Shown piece after piece: positions 9,708 to 19,158 of a DNA stretch of 64,000 nucleotides. The stretch's first letter is position 1. Every line of letters starts with the position of its first letter. This stretch comes from Vibrio quintilis (GTDB lineage: Bacteria; Pseudomonadota; Gammaproteobacteria; Enterobacterales; Vibrionaceae): the NCBI RefSeq assembly GCF_024529975.1, contig NZ_AP024897.1, forward strand, positions 2,914,001 to 2,978,000, read 5' to 3'. The notes below the pieces were generated by a model that was given only the letters and a program-made list of their open reading frames with translations, was not told where the DNA came from and searched no databases. The translations under genes were made by a program, and so were the position numbers.

Positions 9708-12275
9708 ATGAAACTATCTGAACATGCTGACCGCACAGAAAAACTATTTGGCATTCGGGCAGAGGATATCCATCAGTGGATCGATGGATTTTTTGATTAC
9801 AATGGCAAAGATCATTCGCGAACCATGGCCGGCAATCTGGATTATGACCCTTATGATCACCGCCGTTTCCGTCACTGTAAGGAAGCGCTGTCCGAAGCCA
9901 TTCAAACGTTCGGTGATAAATACACCCACCAGCAAATTAAGGATGTGTTTGAAACTCACATCCGGGATGATTATGACGGTTATCTGCCTTCCCGGGCGGA
10001 CTTCGAAAACGACACCTTTATCGCGAAGTATCATGATGCAACACGCGACGAGTCGTTGGGTGAAGTACTGGATGCGAATGAATTAACTGATTACTTTGAT
10101 GGCCTGCATACCTCAGATCCGGACAGTTCCCCATCCCTGACCCGCTTCAGCCTGCGCATCGTCCTGCCGACTATTGCTGCGATTGTGTTGTTTGTGACGG
10201 CCATTATTTACGTGATTGTGCCGCTCGTCGAAGACTCGATGCTGGGGCAAAAACGTCAGATGCTGAAAGCACTGACCTCAACGGCAGTGAGTATCGCGGA
10301 CAACTATGTCACACTGGCACAACGCGGCGTTTTAAGCACCGAAACGGCACAGCAACAGGCCGCAGCAGAAATCAAAGCAATGCGCTACGGCCCGGAAAAT
10401 AAGGATTACTTTTTCATTACCGATATGCACCCGAGAATGGTGATGCATCCTTACCGCAGCGATTTAAAAGGCAAAGATTTAACTCATTATACCGACAGTG
10501 AAAACACCAGCGGCGTACCTGTGTTTACTGAAATCACCAAACTGGTCAAAACGGCGCAACACGGATTTCTCGAATATCAGTGGCAGTGGAAAGATGACCC
10601 CACCGTTACCGCAGCCAAAATGACTTATGTGGAAGGCGTGAAAGCCTGGCAATGGATTATCGGCACCGGGGTTTATCTGGAAGATGTTCAGCAGGAAATC
10701 GACCGGCTTGAACATACCCTCTACCGGGTGTTTCTGGCTATTACGCTCGGGCTGACCGGTATGATGGGCTATGTTATTTCCCAGTCCAAAGTGATCGAAA
10801 ACCGCAAAAAACGGGCTGAAATGGCACTACATGAAGCCAAAGATCGCTATCGTGCTTTGGTGGAATCCTCCAATGAAGGTTACATTCTTGAAGCCGACGG
10901 GCAGATTCTGTTCTCCAATACCCGGCTGCACCAGTTACTCGGCTATACCGACAGCGAGCTTAAATCCCATGCCATCTGGAAAGCGCTGTTTCCTGAAAAC
11001 CCACAAAACAGCGCAGTATTAACTCATCTGTTACAACTGTTTGAACACGCCACCGAACCCGGCGAGTTTGAAGCGCAGCTTCAGACCAAAAGCGGTAAGC
11101 AGATCGACATCATTTTAAGCACATCCAAAATCTTTTTATCCGAAAAGCTCGGCCATGTGATCTCGTTCCGGCCGATTATCCGCAAAATTTATGGCGGGAG
11201 TTTCGGTACCATTCACCGGGGCTCTGATTATCAACAGGTCAGCGCGGATATCGTCACAGAAATCGAACAGGGAAACAGCCACGGGAATGTCGTCGAGTCT
11301 CTCAATCAGCTGCCTGATCTGATTCGGGAAATGATTGAAACCGGCACCCGTCCGGATTACTTACGCCGCCTGATCGGCAGTACCTATGATGCGGCTATCT
11401 GCCGGTTTATTGAGCTGACGATTACAGATATCGGCGAACCACCGGTGCCGTTTTCGTTTATCTCTTTCGGCAGTAATGCCCGCCACGACATGACACTGTT
11501 TTCCGATCAGGACAATGCGATTGTATTTGCAACCCCGGAAGATGCCGAGCTGAAGTCAATCCGGCGCTATTTCCTGCACCTGGCAGAAAAGGTGTGCGCG
11601 ATGCTCAATCAGGCGGGTTACAGTTACTGCGAAGGCTTAATCATGGCTTCAAACCATCAGTGGTGCCTGAGCCGGAAAGAGTGGGAAGCAAACTTCGGCC
11701 GTTGGATACAGCAGGCTTCACCGGAATCGATTCTGGAGCTCAATGTATTTTTCGATATCCGTTCAACCTATGGTGAAGCAAGGCTGGTCGATGGAATTCA
11801 GGCTCACATCCAACAGTTACTTCGCCAGCATCCTGAATTTTTGCCAGTCTACGCGCAAAACTGCCTGTCTTATGAAGTGCCGCTCAACGCCGCTGACGAG
11901 ATCAAAACAGAAAGATATGAAGGAAAAGCTTCACTGAATTTAAAAGACTGCTTAAGACCCATGGAGATTTTCTGCCGGCTCTATGCCCTGAAACATGATA
12001 TCCGCGAGAGCAATACCATGGCGCGGTTAAAACAACTGCATGCAGAGGAAGAACTGGACGCGAAAACGTTCCGGGAAATGGTCTACATCTTTGATCATAT
12101 CTGGCATCTGCGGTTTATGAATCAGATCATCGAATATACCGACCTGCGCAAGGTCAATGATGTACTGGCGATCAATGACCTGACCCGGCTGGAACAGGAA
12201 AATCTGAAAAATGTGCTGAGCCGGATCGGGGTGTTTCATGAGAAAGTGATCAAGGACTTCTTGTCTGGGCGGTAA
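9708..12275 (+). CDS. Cache-PAS-DUF294 nucleotidyltransferase signalling protein
   Basis: A TTG start at 9600 is possible, but the ATG at 9708 (MKLSEHADRTEKLFG) fits better as the protein start. A soluble N-terminal region of about 140 residues with many Asp/His/Tyr is followed by a membrane segment. Then comes a periplasmic single-Cache sensor (KDYFFITDMHPRMVMHPY), a second membrane segment, a PAS domain (YRALVESSNEGYI), and a GlnD-like nucleotidyltransferase of DUF294 type with the signature GSNARHDMTLFSDQDNA. A helical DUF294 C-terminal domain closes the protein. It probably senses a small extracellular ligand and modifies a protein or makes a nucleotide signal; the target is not evident. 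Confidence 0.8.
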   Translation: MKLSEHADRTEKLFGIRAEDIHQWIDGFFDYNGKDHSRTMAGNLDYDPYDHRRFRHCKEALSEAIQTFGDKYTHQQIKDVFETHIRDDYDGYLPSRADFENDTFIAKYHDATRDESLGEVLDANELTDYFDGLHTSDPDSSPSLTRFSLRIVLPTIAAIVLFVTAIIYVIVPLVEDSMLGQKRQMLKALTSTAVSIADNYVTLAQRGVLSTETAQQQAAAEIKAMRYGPENKDYFFITDMHPRMVMHPYRSDLKGKDLTHYTDSENTSGVPVFTEITKLVKTAQHGFLEYQWQWKDDPTVTAAKMTYVEGVKAWQWIIGTGVYLEDVQQEIDRLEHTLYRVFLAITLGLTGMMGYVISQSKVIENRKKRAEMALHEAKDRYRALVESSNEGYILEADGQILFSNTRLHQLLGYTDSELKSHAIWKALFPENPQNSAVLTHLLQLFEHATEPGEFEAQLQTKSGKQIDIILSTSKIFLSEKLGHVISFRPIIRKIYGGSFGTIHRGSDYQQVSADIVTEIEQGNSHGNVVESLNQLPDLIREMIETGTRPDYLRRLIGSTYDAAICRFIELTITDIGEPPVPFSFISFGSNARHDMTLFSDQDNAIVFATPEDAELKSIRRYFLHLAEKVCAMLNQAGYSYCEGLIMASNHQWCLSRKEWEANFGRWIQQASPESILELNVFFDIRSTYGEARLVDGIQAHIQQLLRQHPEFLPVYAQNCLSYEVPLNAADEIKTERYEGKASLNLKDCLRPMEIFCRLYALKHDIRESNTMARLKQLHAEEELDAKTFREMVYIFDHIWHLRFMNQIIEYTDLRKVNDVLAINDLTRLEQENLKNVLSRIGVFHEKVIKDFLSGR

Positions 12276-12439
12276 TGGTTTTCTCGTTCGCACGGCCAGC
12301 AACCTACAAAAGGCGTTTCCGGATACTCTTTCTGCCGTGAAAGAGTTTCCGGGGCGCGTGCACCAATAGCTGCTTGAAACCACAAAACTTACCTGCGCTC
12401 CAAACCACCGCAAGAGTCAAAGTCTTCGGTACAGTGTAT

Positions 12440-12844
12440 TTAAGCCGCAGGCTGCTCCGCCGCCATGAGCCGTAACAACTTTTGCTCAAGGACTGAATCC
12501 GTCATAATCTCAAAATCGGTATACAATGCAACGGGCTTGAGTGCTCTTCCTGTTGATTGATCCATCCGGGCAAAACCTTTCTCAGTCAGAGACTTTAATG
12601 TATTGGATAAATTCGATTTTGCCCGCCCGGTCATCGTGGCTAATTCAGTCAGGCTGGCTGGCTTTTCTGCATCAATTAATCTGAGCAGCTCGATATTCTC
12701 CGGCCTCAAAATCTGAGATACAGCATTCACTGATGTGAACCAGATCCTGGGTTCCTGCGCTTCAGGCACATATTTCCCCTGAGCAATGGCTAATAAACGG
12801 AAACGAATCAATGATTCCTGCATAATACCAATTCTTGCTTTCAT
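12440..12844 (-). CDS. TumA-like antitoxin / winged-helix regulator
   Basis: A 134-residue winged-helix protein of the HVO_A0114-like group. The helix-turn-helix region reads SLTELATMTGRAKSNLSNTLKSL, followed by an E-K-G-F wing. It begins one base after the stop of the upstream toxin gene, in the toxin-first order typical of TumE/TumA pairs. It probably neutralises the toxin and represses the shared promoter. Confidence 0.75.
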   Translation of the reverse strand: MKARIGIMQESLIRFRLLAIAQGKYVPEAQEPRIWFTSVNAVSQILRPENIELLRLIDAEKPASLTELATMTGRAKSNLSNTLKSLTEKGFARMDQSTGRALKPVALYTDFEIMTDSVLEQKLLRLMAAEQPAA

Positions 12845-12845
12845 G

Positions 12846-13202
12846 TTATTTCCTCTCGATTGCTTCTATCGTTGCATCAATTCCGGAGAAAAAATCTTGC
12901 AGCAGAGAATAACAATCAGAAAACTCATAACGTGTCCCCTGATCAAACGCTGACTGATGTATATGATCGTACTGACACCGCTTACCACCAAATCTATTAT
13001 TTTTCGGCGACTTCACAGCATGTGCATTATCAAAGCCAAAGATTCTCTTATTAAATTTGTTGTGCAAGGTCATATTATAACGAATGCCATGAGGGCGCTC
13101 TTTGGTTGGCGGAACTCTCCAGACTTCAATTTTCCACCAGTAACCATCATCCCGGTGAACCTGTATGCCATGCATACTCAGCAAGACATCGAAACCTTTC
13201 AC
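12846..13202 (-). CDS. TumE-like toxin (DUF6516)
   Basis: A 118-residue basic protein starting with GTG at 13202. A strong GGAGGAG ribosome site a few bases upstream decides this start. It contains KIEVWRVPPTKERPHGIRYNMTLHN and FGFDNAHAVK, the conserved pattern of the TumE toxin family; family members inhibit growth, probably as RNases. It is operonic with the antitoxin. The pair sits at the edge of a run of accessory genes and may stabilise the island. Confidence 0.78.
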   Translation of the reverse strand: MKGFDVLLSMHGIQVHRDDGYWWKIEVWRVPPTKERPHGIRYNMTLHNKFNKRIFGFDNAHAVKSPKNNRFGGKRCQYDHIHQSAFDQGTRYEFSDCYSLLQDFFSGIDATIEAIERK

Positions 13203-13569
13203 CGGCTCCTCCGAATCAAGTTATGACCAGAGCATAACAATATTTTATCTATTTGAAAAGCAAAATCTGACACGAAAGAATCTGAACAATAGTCGGCCAT
13301 ATGAACATCCTGATTAATAAGCAAATCATGGGAATACAGAGACTATCGCGACAGCTAAAGCTTCGCTGCCAGAAAGCAATGTTTATACGGGTTAACACTC
13401 GCTATCTCATACGGTGTGAACACAAGATTTTCACCAAAAGCCGTGATCTGCCGCAAAAACTATTTACCAGCATTCAAGGCCGCAACCTCAAACGCGTCGA
13501 TACCCGTTATTCCGGATAGGATGACATTACGGCTGAAAAACTGGCATATCTGGCTGAAGCGACTCATCA
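13203..13569. other. Gene-free stretch with probable gene remnant
   Basis: The right flank of the toxin gene holds its promoter. Between about 13300 and 13560 there are overlapping short open frames on the plus strand, one ending with a sequence like NLKRVDTRYSG stop DDITAEKLAYLAEATHHYR. This looks like the decayed C-terminus of a lost gene. No intact gene or RNA is recognised. Confidence 0.35.
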
Positions 13570-14184
13570 CTACCGGTACAAAAGAAACTGAGCCTTTTCC
13601 CCACCCAGTTTGTCAAGTAAATGGGCTTCACCACCTATCAGTTCGGGGCCTTGATTCAGGCTGTCATATCGCCACCAGACACCGCCTGATGCCTGAATAT
13701 ATGTCTTCCAGTGTCCTGTCAGACTGGTCGCAACCATAAAACGCCTGATACCCGATGGTAGTTCAGTCCATCCGGTTTTACCGCCACCTCCCGCTTCCGG
13801 CTCATACTTTTTCAAGCCACATTGGTTCATGAGATAAGGCTCAGCACTTAATCCTGAGCTGTTTACCATTGCCAACCAGTCTGCATCGTCAAATGACATA
13901 CCAAGTTGCTTTTCGACGGACACCCGGCAATTTGCGGCAAATTCCTGTTTATCTGTGTTTTTCCCGTGAAAGTTAAGATATGAATAATAGGCACAGTACG
14001 ATTTCTCAATGCCTGTCGCCGGTTGTCTGGCAAAGTAAGATTGTGGCGCGGTACAGACGCCTTCCAGACCTTTTTGTAAGTCTTCGGCGGTAATCATTTT
14101 TTTCGCTGTCGTTGACGGGCCGGAAAAATCGCTGAGATCCGGATCCATCTTTCTTTTCGTTGCTTTCCTGGCGTTTGCGTACAT
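13570..14184 (-). CDS. Josephin-like papain-fold cysteine protease candidate
   Basis: 204 residues with no signal peptide; the first 35 residues are polar and basic. Cys64 sits in SYCAYYSYLNF, resembling the catalytic-Cys helix SLCAQHCLNN of ataxin-3. His158 is in GHWKTYIQ, followed by VWWRYDSLNQGPELIGG, which mirrors the ataxin-3 stretch HWFTVR...WFNLNSLLTGPELIS; Asp174 takes the place of the catalytic Asn. The protein length and the Cys-to-His spacing (94 residues) also fit the fold. Josephins are deubiquitinases in eukaryotes, so a bacterial copy could be an effector or a processing protease. The relation rests on motif memory only. The gene is divergent from the LuxR regulator. Confidence 0.55.
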   Translation of the reverse strand: MYANARKATKRKMDPDLSDFSGPSTTAKKMITAEDLQKGLEGVCTAPQSYFARQPATGIEKSYCAYYSYLNFHGKNTDKQEFAANCRVSVEKQLGMSFDDADWLAMVNSSGLSAEPYLMNQCGLKKYEPEAGGGGKTGWTELPSGIRRFMVATSLTGHWKTYIQASGGVWWRYDSLNQGPELIGGEAHLLDKLGGEKAQFLLYR

Positions 14185-14367
14185 GGTCTGCCCTCATTTC
14201 GCATTTACATTTACATTCAAGAATGCCACTCAAATTGTTTCCACTTGTTGAATATAGTACAGCGGCCAACAGATACGCGGGCTGACATATAGATTTCCGG
14301 ACAACCGGAAGAAACAGATTCAAAGGTATGCTTTAATAACACCGAATCAGGGTGAAACGGAGCATGC

Positions 14368-15171
14368 ATGGAAGGCATATCAGGGAGCAAACAGGATAAG
14401 GCACTGGCTGAGATGGTCCGGGCACTTGGCAATACCAGCTTCCCGGAAACACTGAGTCATTTTGTCAGCAAGCTGGTCCGGTTCGATAATCTGATTGTGA
14501 TTGTCTATCACAAAAACCATAACCCTGAAGAGCTGTACCGGGAGTCAGATAACCCGCTTGTTTATCAGCGAATGCAAAGCCACTATCTGAATGCCGCCTA
14601 TTTGTTAGACCCGTTTTATCATGTGGTGCGCAGCGGGATTCAAACCGGCATCCACAGTATTTTCGACCTCGCCCCCGACCAGTTTAAGCACACCAGTTAT
14701 TTCAGTGAATACTACCATGACACCACACTGATTGATGAGTTTGCCCTGTTTGCCCGGCTGGGCCATGAAACAACTTTAACCGCCTGCTTTGGCCGGGATA
14801 AAACCCGGGGTATTCCGTACAGCAAGGCGGAATTGCAATCTCTGAAATCTTTTGAACATGTGCTGTCAGCCCTCTGTTCTCAGCACTGGCGGGATTATCA
14901 GCCACAGGAAGGAAAGAATGTGGTGCTGCCACCGGTCACCGATCGTCTCCGTGCCGTGTTGGTCAATCAGCATGGTATTTCACTCAGCGCCCGACAGGCT
15001 GAGGTTGCACTTTATATTCTGCAGGGACATTCATCCCTGTCCATTTCCCTGAATCTTGGCATCAGCAAAGAAACCGTGAAGGTTTTCCGCAAACAGCTTT
15101 ATGCTAAGTGCAATATCAGCTCTCAGGCAGAGCTGTTCTCGCTGTTAATGCCGGTATTTTCGATGCTGTAA
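14368..15171 (+). CDS. LuxR-family transcriptional regulator
   Basis: A 267-residue regulator with a C-terminal LuxR-type HTH (LSARQAEVALYILQGHSSLSIS, then LGISKETVKVFRKQLYAKCNISSQAEL). The N-terminal 190 residues form a ligand or PAS/GAF-like domain that does not look like an acyl-homoserine-lactone pocket. It lies 99 bases upstream of the amine transporter operon on the same strand, with an inverted repeat in between, so it most likely controls that operon. Confidence 0.8.
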   Translation: MEGISGSKQDKALAEMVRALGNTSFPETLSHFVSKLVRFDNLIVIVYHKNHNPEELYRESDNPLVYQRMQSHYLNAAYLLDPFYHVVRSGIQTGIHSIFDLAPDQFKHTSYFSEYYHDTTLIDEFALFARLGHETTLTACFGRDKTRGIPYSKAELQSLKSFEHVLSALCSQHWRDYQPQEGKNVVLPPVTDRLRAVLVNQHGISLSARQAEVALYILQGHSSLSISLNLGISKETVKVFRKQLYAKCNISSQAELFSLLMPVFSML

Positions 15172-15187
15172 ATACGAAATCACCGCC

Positions 15188-15205
15188 ATAACCCTTTGGG
15201 GTTAT
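15188..15205. promoter_or_regulatory. Inverted repeat upstream of the amine operon
   Basis: ATAACCC (15188-15194) and GGGTTAT (15199-15205) form a perfect 7+7 inverted repeat with a 4-base spacer. It lies between the LuxR gene and the ABC ATPase, about 65 bases before the chosen start. Dyad symmetry of this size suits a dimeric LuxR-type HTH; binding is inferred. Confidence 0.5.
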
Positions 15206-15270
15206 ATACCCCCGGATACGCTTTTTATATCGTAAATACATCGAATGAAGGGTTATCAGGGAAGCGGTTT

Positions 15271-16344
15271 ATGGCGACACAACATGTTTCAGTCGATATT
15301 GATCACGTGGTGAAACGATATGGTTCGGTAACCGCGTTACATCAGATCTCACTAAACATCCGGCAAAATGAGTTTTTCACACTTCTGGGGCCTTCGGGCT
15401 GTGGCAAAACCACCCTGCTCCGGTGTATTGCAGGTTTTGAAGAAGTCAGTGAAGGGCATATCCGCCTCAATCAACAGGATCTGACGGGATTAGCGGCTCA
15501 TGAACGGCCGGTGAATACCGTATTTCAGCAATACGCCCTGTTCCCGCATATGAGTGTGGAAGAGAATGTAATGTTTGGTCTGCAGCGCAGCGGATGGACC
15601 CGCCGGGAAGCGGTTCGCCGGGCAGACGATATGCTGAAACTGGTTCAGATGGATGAGTTTTCCCGCCGCAAACCCGCACAACTATCCGGTGGCCAGCAAC
15701 AACGGGTTGCCCTTGCCCGGGCACTCGCCCCCCGGCCGAAAGTCTTACTCCTTGATGAACCCCTTTCCGCGCTGGACCTGAAACTGCGACAGGCTGTACG
15801 TATTCAGCTGAAAGAGATACAGCGGGAAACCGGTATTGCCTTCGTGTTTGTCACCCACGATCAGGAAGAAGCACTCACTATGTCTGACCGGATTGCGGTA
15901 ATGTCAAAAGGTTACGTACAGCAAACCGGGTCCCCCAAAGAAATTTATGAAGCGCCCGTCAACCGGTTTGTGGCTGATTTTATCGGCGAAACCAACCTGC
16001 TGGATGTTGAAGTGCAGTCGGTGACTGACGGCAGTGCTCAGATCATTCTGCCCGGCGGCCATCCATTCTCCTGCCCTGCAGCTGCCAAAGTGAATCCCGG
16101 TACGGGTCATTTGTCCGTTCGCCCGGAGCGGATTCACCTGACTGAAGCGGTGCAGGGCGACCTGCAGGGAACCGTCATCGATCAGGTATATCTCGGGACA
16201 GACACCCATGTGCAGGTTGCACTGGCAGATGGCGGGAACATGACGGTCCGTATGCAAAATTCAGCACAGCTTACCATTCCCGATCCGGGCAGCCGTGTGG
16301 GCTTAACACTGGAGGCAGGCGCGGCGTGCCTGTTAACTGACTGA
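15271..16344 (+). CDS. PotA-like polyamine ABC transporter ATPase
   Basis: The ATG at 15271 (MATQHVSVDIDHVVKRYG) is preferred over a TTG at 15196 because it matches the normal family start and follows an AGGGAAG site. Walker A is GPSGCGKTT at residues 40-48. The ABC signature LSGGQQQRVALARAL and Walker B LLLDEPLSALD follow, and the C-terminal 100 residues are a TOBE domain, as in spermidine/putrescine importers. The stop overlaps the next start (TGATG). It energises import through the two following permeases. Confidence 0.9.
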   Translation: MATQHVSVDIDHVVKRYGSVTALHQISLNIRQNEFFTLLGPSGCGKTTLLRCIAGFEEVSEGHIRLNQQDLTGLAAHERPVNTVFQQYALFPHMSVEENVMFGLQRSGWTRREAVRRADDMLKLVQMDEFSRRKPAQLSGGQQQRVALARALAPRPKVLLLDEPLSALDLKLRQAVRIQLKEIQRETGIAFVFVTHDQEEALTMSDRIAVMSKGYVQQTGSPKEIYEAPVNRFVADFIGETNLLDVEVQSVTDGSAQIILPGGHPFSCPAAAKVNPGTGHLSVRPERIHLTEAVQGDLQGTVIDQVYLGTDTHVQVALADGGNMTVRMQNSAQLTIPDPGSRVGLTLEAGAACLLTD

Positions 16345-17270
16345 TGGCTGCCGGTGCGTCTCCGGGCGCTCATGTCACCTCTGATATTTATCAGGGCAAT
16401 GCCTTTCGTCTGATGCTGCCATCCTGGGTTGTGATCGGGATTTTTCTGCTGGTTCCTGTCATGTTAATGGGTATTTACTCATTCCTGACCAAAGAGTTTC
16501 GCGGCGGTGTGATCTGGGACTTTTCCATCGCCTCTTATGACCGGTTTTTCCTCGACAGAGGCCTGTTCGGCGATGAATCACCGACCATTGAGTGGACTTA
16601 TATCAACATTTTTATCCGCTCGATCTATCAGGCACTGATGGCAACAGTTTTATGCCTGCTCATCGGCTTTCCCACCGCATGGTTCATTGCTACCCGCAGT
16701 GAAAGAAGCCGCCCGGTCTGGTTATTCCTGATCACCATTCCTTACTGGGTCAACCTGCTGATCCGTACCGTCTCGATGAAATTTCTGATCCGGGACAGCG
16801 GGCCGCTGAACGAGTTTTTACTCTGGAGCGGCGCCATCACCGAACCACTCGGGCTGATTAACACCGATCTTGCGGTCCAGCTGGGGCTGTTTTACAGCTA
16901 TCTGCCGTTCATGGTGCTGCCGGTTTATGCCTCGGTGGAACGTTATGACTTTACCCTGTCAGAAGCGGCCGCTGACTTATATGCCGGAGCCTGGGCAACC
17001 CTGAGGTTAGTGATTTTACCTGTGGTGAAACCAGGGATTGTGGCCGGATGTATTCTGGTTTTTGTCCCTTCTCTGGGTGCGTTTCTGGCCCCGGATCTGC
17101 TGGGCGGGGCAAAGAATTTTATGATTGGCTCCCTGATTGAAGAACAGTTTAAAGGCTCGGCAGGCAACTGGCCGTTCGGCGCAGCTATTTCCATGATTTT
17201 ATTAACCATTGTCATGGTTGTGCTGCTTATTTATGCCCGGAGTCAGCAAAAACAGGAGCAGAAGTCATGA
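16344..17270 (+). CDS. PotB-like ABC transporter permease
   Basis: A 308-residue protein with six predicted membrane segments. The EAA-type cytoplasmic loop reads [21 protein letters not shown], which contacts the ATPase. The start overlaps the ATPase stop and the end overlaps the next permease start, so the subunits are translationally coupled. The sequence is of polyamine-permease type (PotB/PotH). Confidence 0.9.
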   Translation: MAAGASPGAHVTSDIYQGNAFRLMLPSWVVIGIFLLVPVMLMGIYSFLTKEFRGGVIWDFSIASYDRFFLDRGLFGDESPTIEWTYINIFIRSIYQALMATVLCLLIGFPTAWFIATRSERSRPVWLFLITIPYWVNLLIRTVSMKFLIRDSGPLNEFLLWSGAITEPLGLINTDLAVQLGLFYSYLPFMVLPVYASVERYDFTLSEAAADLYAGAWATLRLVILPVVKPGIVAGCILVFVPSLGAFLAPDLLGGAKNFMIGSLIEEQFKGSAGNWPFGAAISMILLTIVMVVLLIYARSQQKQEQKS

Positions 17271-18085
17271 AGAAAATGACCGACCTGAAAAGGTTCACCG
17301 GCTTTCGCACCATCACGCTGCTGTGCTTAGTGATTCTTTATGCGCCTTTGGTGATTGTTGCCATTTACTCATTCAATGCATCGCCTTCCATTACGAAGTG
17401 GGGCGGGCTCTCGCTGCACTGGTATCACGAAGTCTTTCACGGGCCTGATGCCGCGAAATTTGAAATGGCGGCGATCAACTCATTCCTCATTGCGGTATGT
17501 GCAGCCACCATTGCGACCATCATTGCGTTAGCCGCCGCAGTTGCCATGAGCCGGGCCGGCCGGTTTAAGGGCAAAATTGCAGGCTTCGCCCTGATTAATC
17601 TGCCTCTGATGGTACCGGAAATTGTTACGGCGGTTGCCAGCCTGGTGTTCTTCTCAGCCATTGGCTTTCAAGGCGGACTGTTCACGATTCTGATTGCCCA
17701 CATTGTGTTCTGCATCCCGTTCGCCTATCTGCCGATATCTGCCCGGATGCAAAGCATTCCGCCGATGTATGAACAGGCTGCGATGGATCTGTATGCCACA
17801 CCGCGGGAAGCCTTCAATAAAGTACTCTACCCGATGATGATGCCGGGCATACTGTCGGGATTTCTGCTCGCTTTTATTATTTCGCTGGACGACTTTCTGA
17901 TTACCAACTTTGTCAAAGGTGCCGGAGTTGAAACACTGCCCACCGCTATTTTTGGATCGGTCAAGCAGGGGATTAAGCCCAATATTATGGCGATATCGAC
18001 GCTCATGCTTGGTGTTTCGGTGATTTTTGTTGCCTTGTCCTGGATTGTCGGACGAACCGGACAGGAAAAATCATCCAATGCTTAA
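17267..18085 (+). CDS. PotC-like ABC transporter permease
   Basis: A 272-residue second permease with six membrane segments and the EAA-loop [23 protein letters not shown]. It shares an ATGA overlap with the first permease. The paired PotB/PotC arrangement shows a heterodimeric membrane channel for a polyamine-like solute. Confidence 0.9.
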   Translation: MKKMTDLKRFTGFRTITLLCLVILYAPLVIVAIYSFNASPSITKWGGLSLHWYHEVFHGPDAAKFEMAAINSFLIAVCAATIATIIALAAAVAMSRAGRFKGKIAGFALINLPLMVPEIVTAVASLVFFSAIGFQGGLFTILIAHIVFCIPFAYLPISARMQSIPPMYEQAAMDLYATPREAFNKVLYPMMMPGILSGFLLAFIISLDDFLITNFVKGAGVETLPTAIFGSVKQGIKPNIMAISTLMLGVSVIFVALSWIVGRTGQEKSSNA

Positions 18086-18111
18086 CAGAGAATAACAGGG
18101 AAGATAAACGT

Positions 18112-19137
18112 ATGAAAAAACTGACGATTGCATCAATGCTGATGCTGGCGCTGTCGGCACATGTACAGGCTGCCGGAAAGTTATCGGTTTACCACTGGTT
18201 TGAATATATGCCGCAGGAACTGCTGGATAAGTTTGCCAAAACGTATGACGTGGAAGTCACGATGGACACCTTCGACAGTAATGAAGCTCTGCTGGCATCC
18301 CTCAAAGCCGGGAAACTGGGCAGCTACGATGTAGCAGTGCCGGGCGACTACATGGTGAAGATCATGAAAAGCGAAGGCATGCTCGATACCTTCAACCCGT
18401 CTGAGCTCTCCAACTTTCACAATATCGATCAGCAGTGGCTCAATGTGTCGTTTGATCCGGGGCGAAAGAGCTCAATCCCTTACCAGTGGGGAACCACATC
18501 ATTTGCGGTCAACCGCGATGTATACAAAGGTCCGATCGACTCTCTGGCAACCATTTTTAACCCGCCACAGGCACTGAAAGGCAAAATTAATGTGCTGGAT
18601 ACCGCCGGGGAAACCTTAACGCTGGCCTCGTTGTATTTAGGTATTCCGCAATGCAGTACCGACAAATCGCAGTTAAAAGCCCTGAGTCAGTTAGTCAACG
18701 GCGCGAAGAAAGACTGGGCTTCATTCGGTTCCGATATTGCCAAGGATGTGCTGGTTTCCGGGGATGCCGCCGCCGGGATAATCTGGTCCGGTTTTGCCAC
18801 CAAAGCCAGAGAAGAAGGCGCCAATATTGAATACGCATTTCCGAAAGAAGGCTACATCGTCTGGATGGATAATGTGGTGCTGCTCAAAGATGCACCGAAC
18901 CGGGAAAATGCCCTGAAGTTTATGAACTTCCTGCTTGAGCCGGAAAACGCAGCCGCTGTGACAAACTATGCGAAGTACTCTGCCGGGGTCAAAGGCGTCA
19001 CACCTTATCTGGACGATGCGGTGAAAAACTCGCCGGAATCCAATCCACCCAAAGGTTCGAAAGGCGTATTTGTCGAAGCCTGTCCACAAGCTGTACAGGA
19101 AATGTACGACGCGATCTGGACCCGCCTGAAAAAGTAA
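18112..19137 (+). CDS. PotD/PotF-like periplasmic binding protein
   Basis: 341 residues with a clear signal peptide (KKLTIASMLMLALSAHVQA, cleavage after about residue 20). The mature protein begins GKLSVYHWFEYMPQELLDKF, the typical start of extracellular polyamine-binding proteins. AGDAAAGIIWSGFA-like and MDNVVLLKDAPNRENALKFMNFLL motifs follow later. It delivers the amine to the permeases. Confidence 0.9.
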   Translation: MKKLTIASMLMLALSAHVQAAGKLSVYHWFEYMPQELLDKFAKTYDVEVTMDTFDSNEALLASLKAGKLGSYDVAVPGDYMVKIMKSEGMLDTFNPSELSNFHNIDQQWLNVSFDPGRKSSIPYQWGTTSFAVNRDVYKGPIDSLATIFNPPQALKGKINVLDTAGETLTLASLYLGIPQCSTDKSQLKALSQLVNGAKKDWASFGSDIAKDVLVSGDAAAGIIWSGFATKAREEGANIEYAFPKEGYIVWMDNVVLLKDAPNRENALKFMNFLLEPENAAAVTNYAKYSAGVKGVTPYLDDAVKNSPESNPPKGSKGVFVEACPQAVQEMYDAIWTRLKK

Positions 19138-19158
19138 CCGGACAGGGAATCAACACCG

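Noticed and set aside
13301..13739. Plus-strand coding frames left of the Josephin-like gene
   Set aside because: Frames overlap each other and the minus-strand gene, without ribosome sites or a recognisable domain; treated as remnant.
14368..15171. Quorum-sensing LuxR with acyl-homoserine lactone domain
   Set aside because: The N-terminal domain lacks the recognisable conserved Trp/Tyr/Asp pocket pattern and no LuxI-type gene is near.
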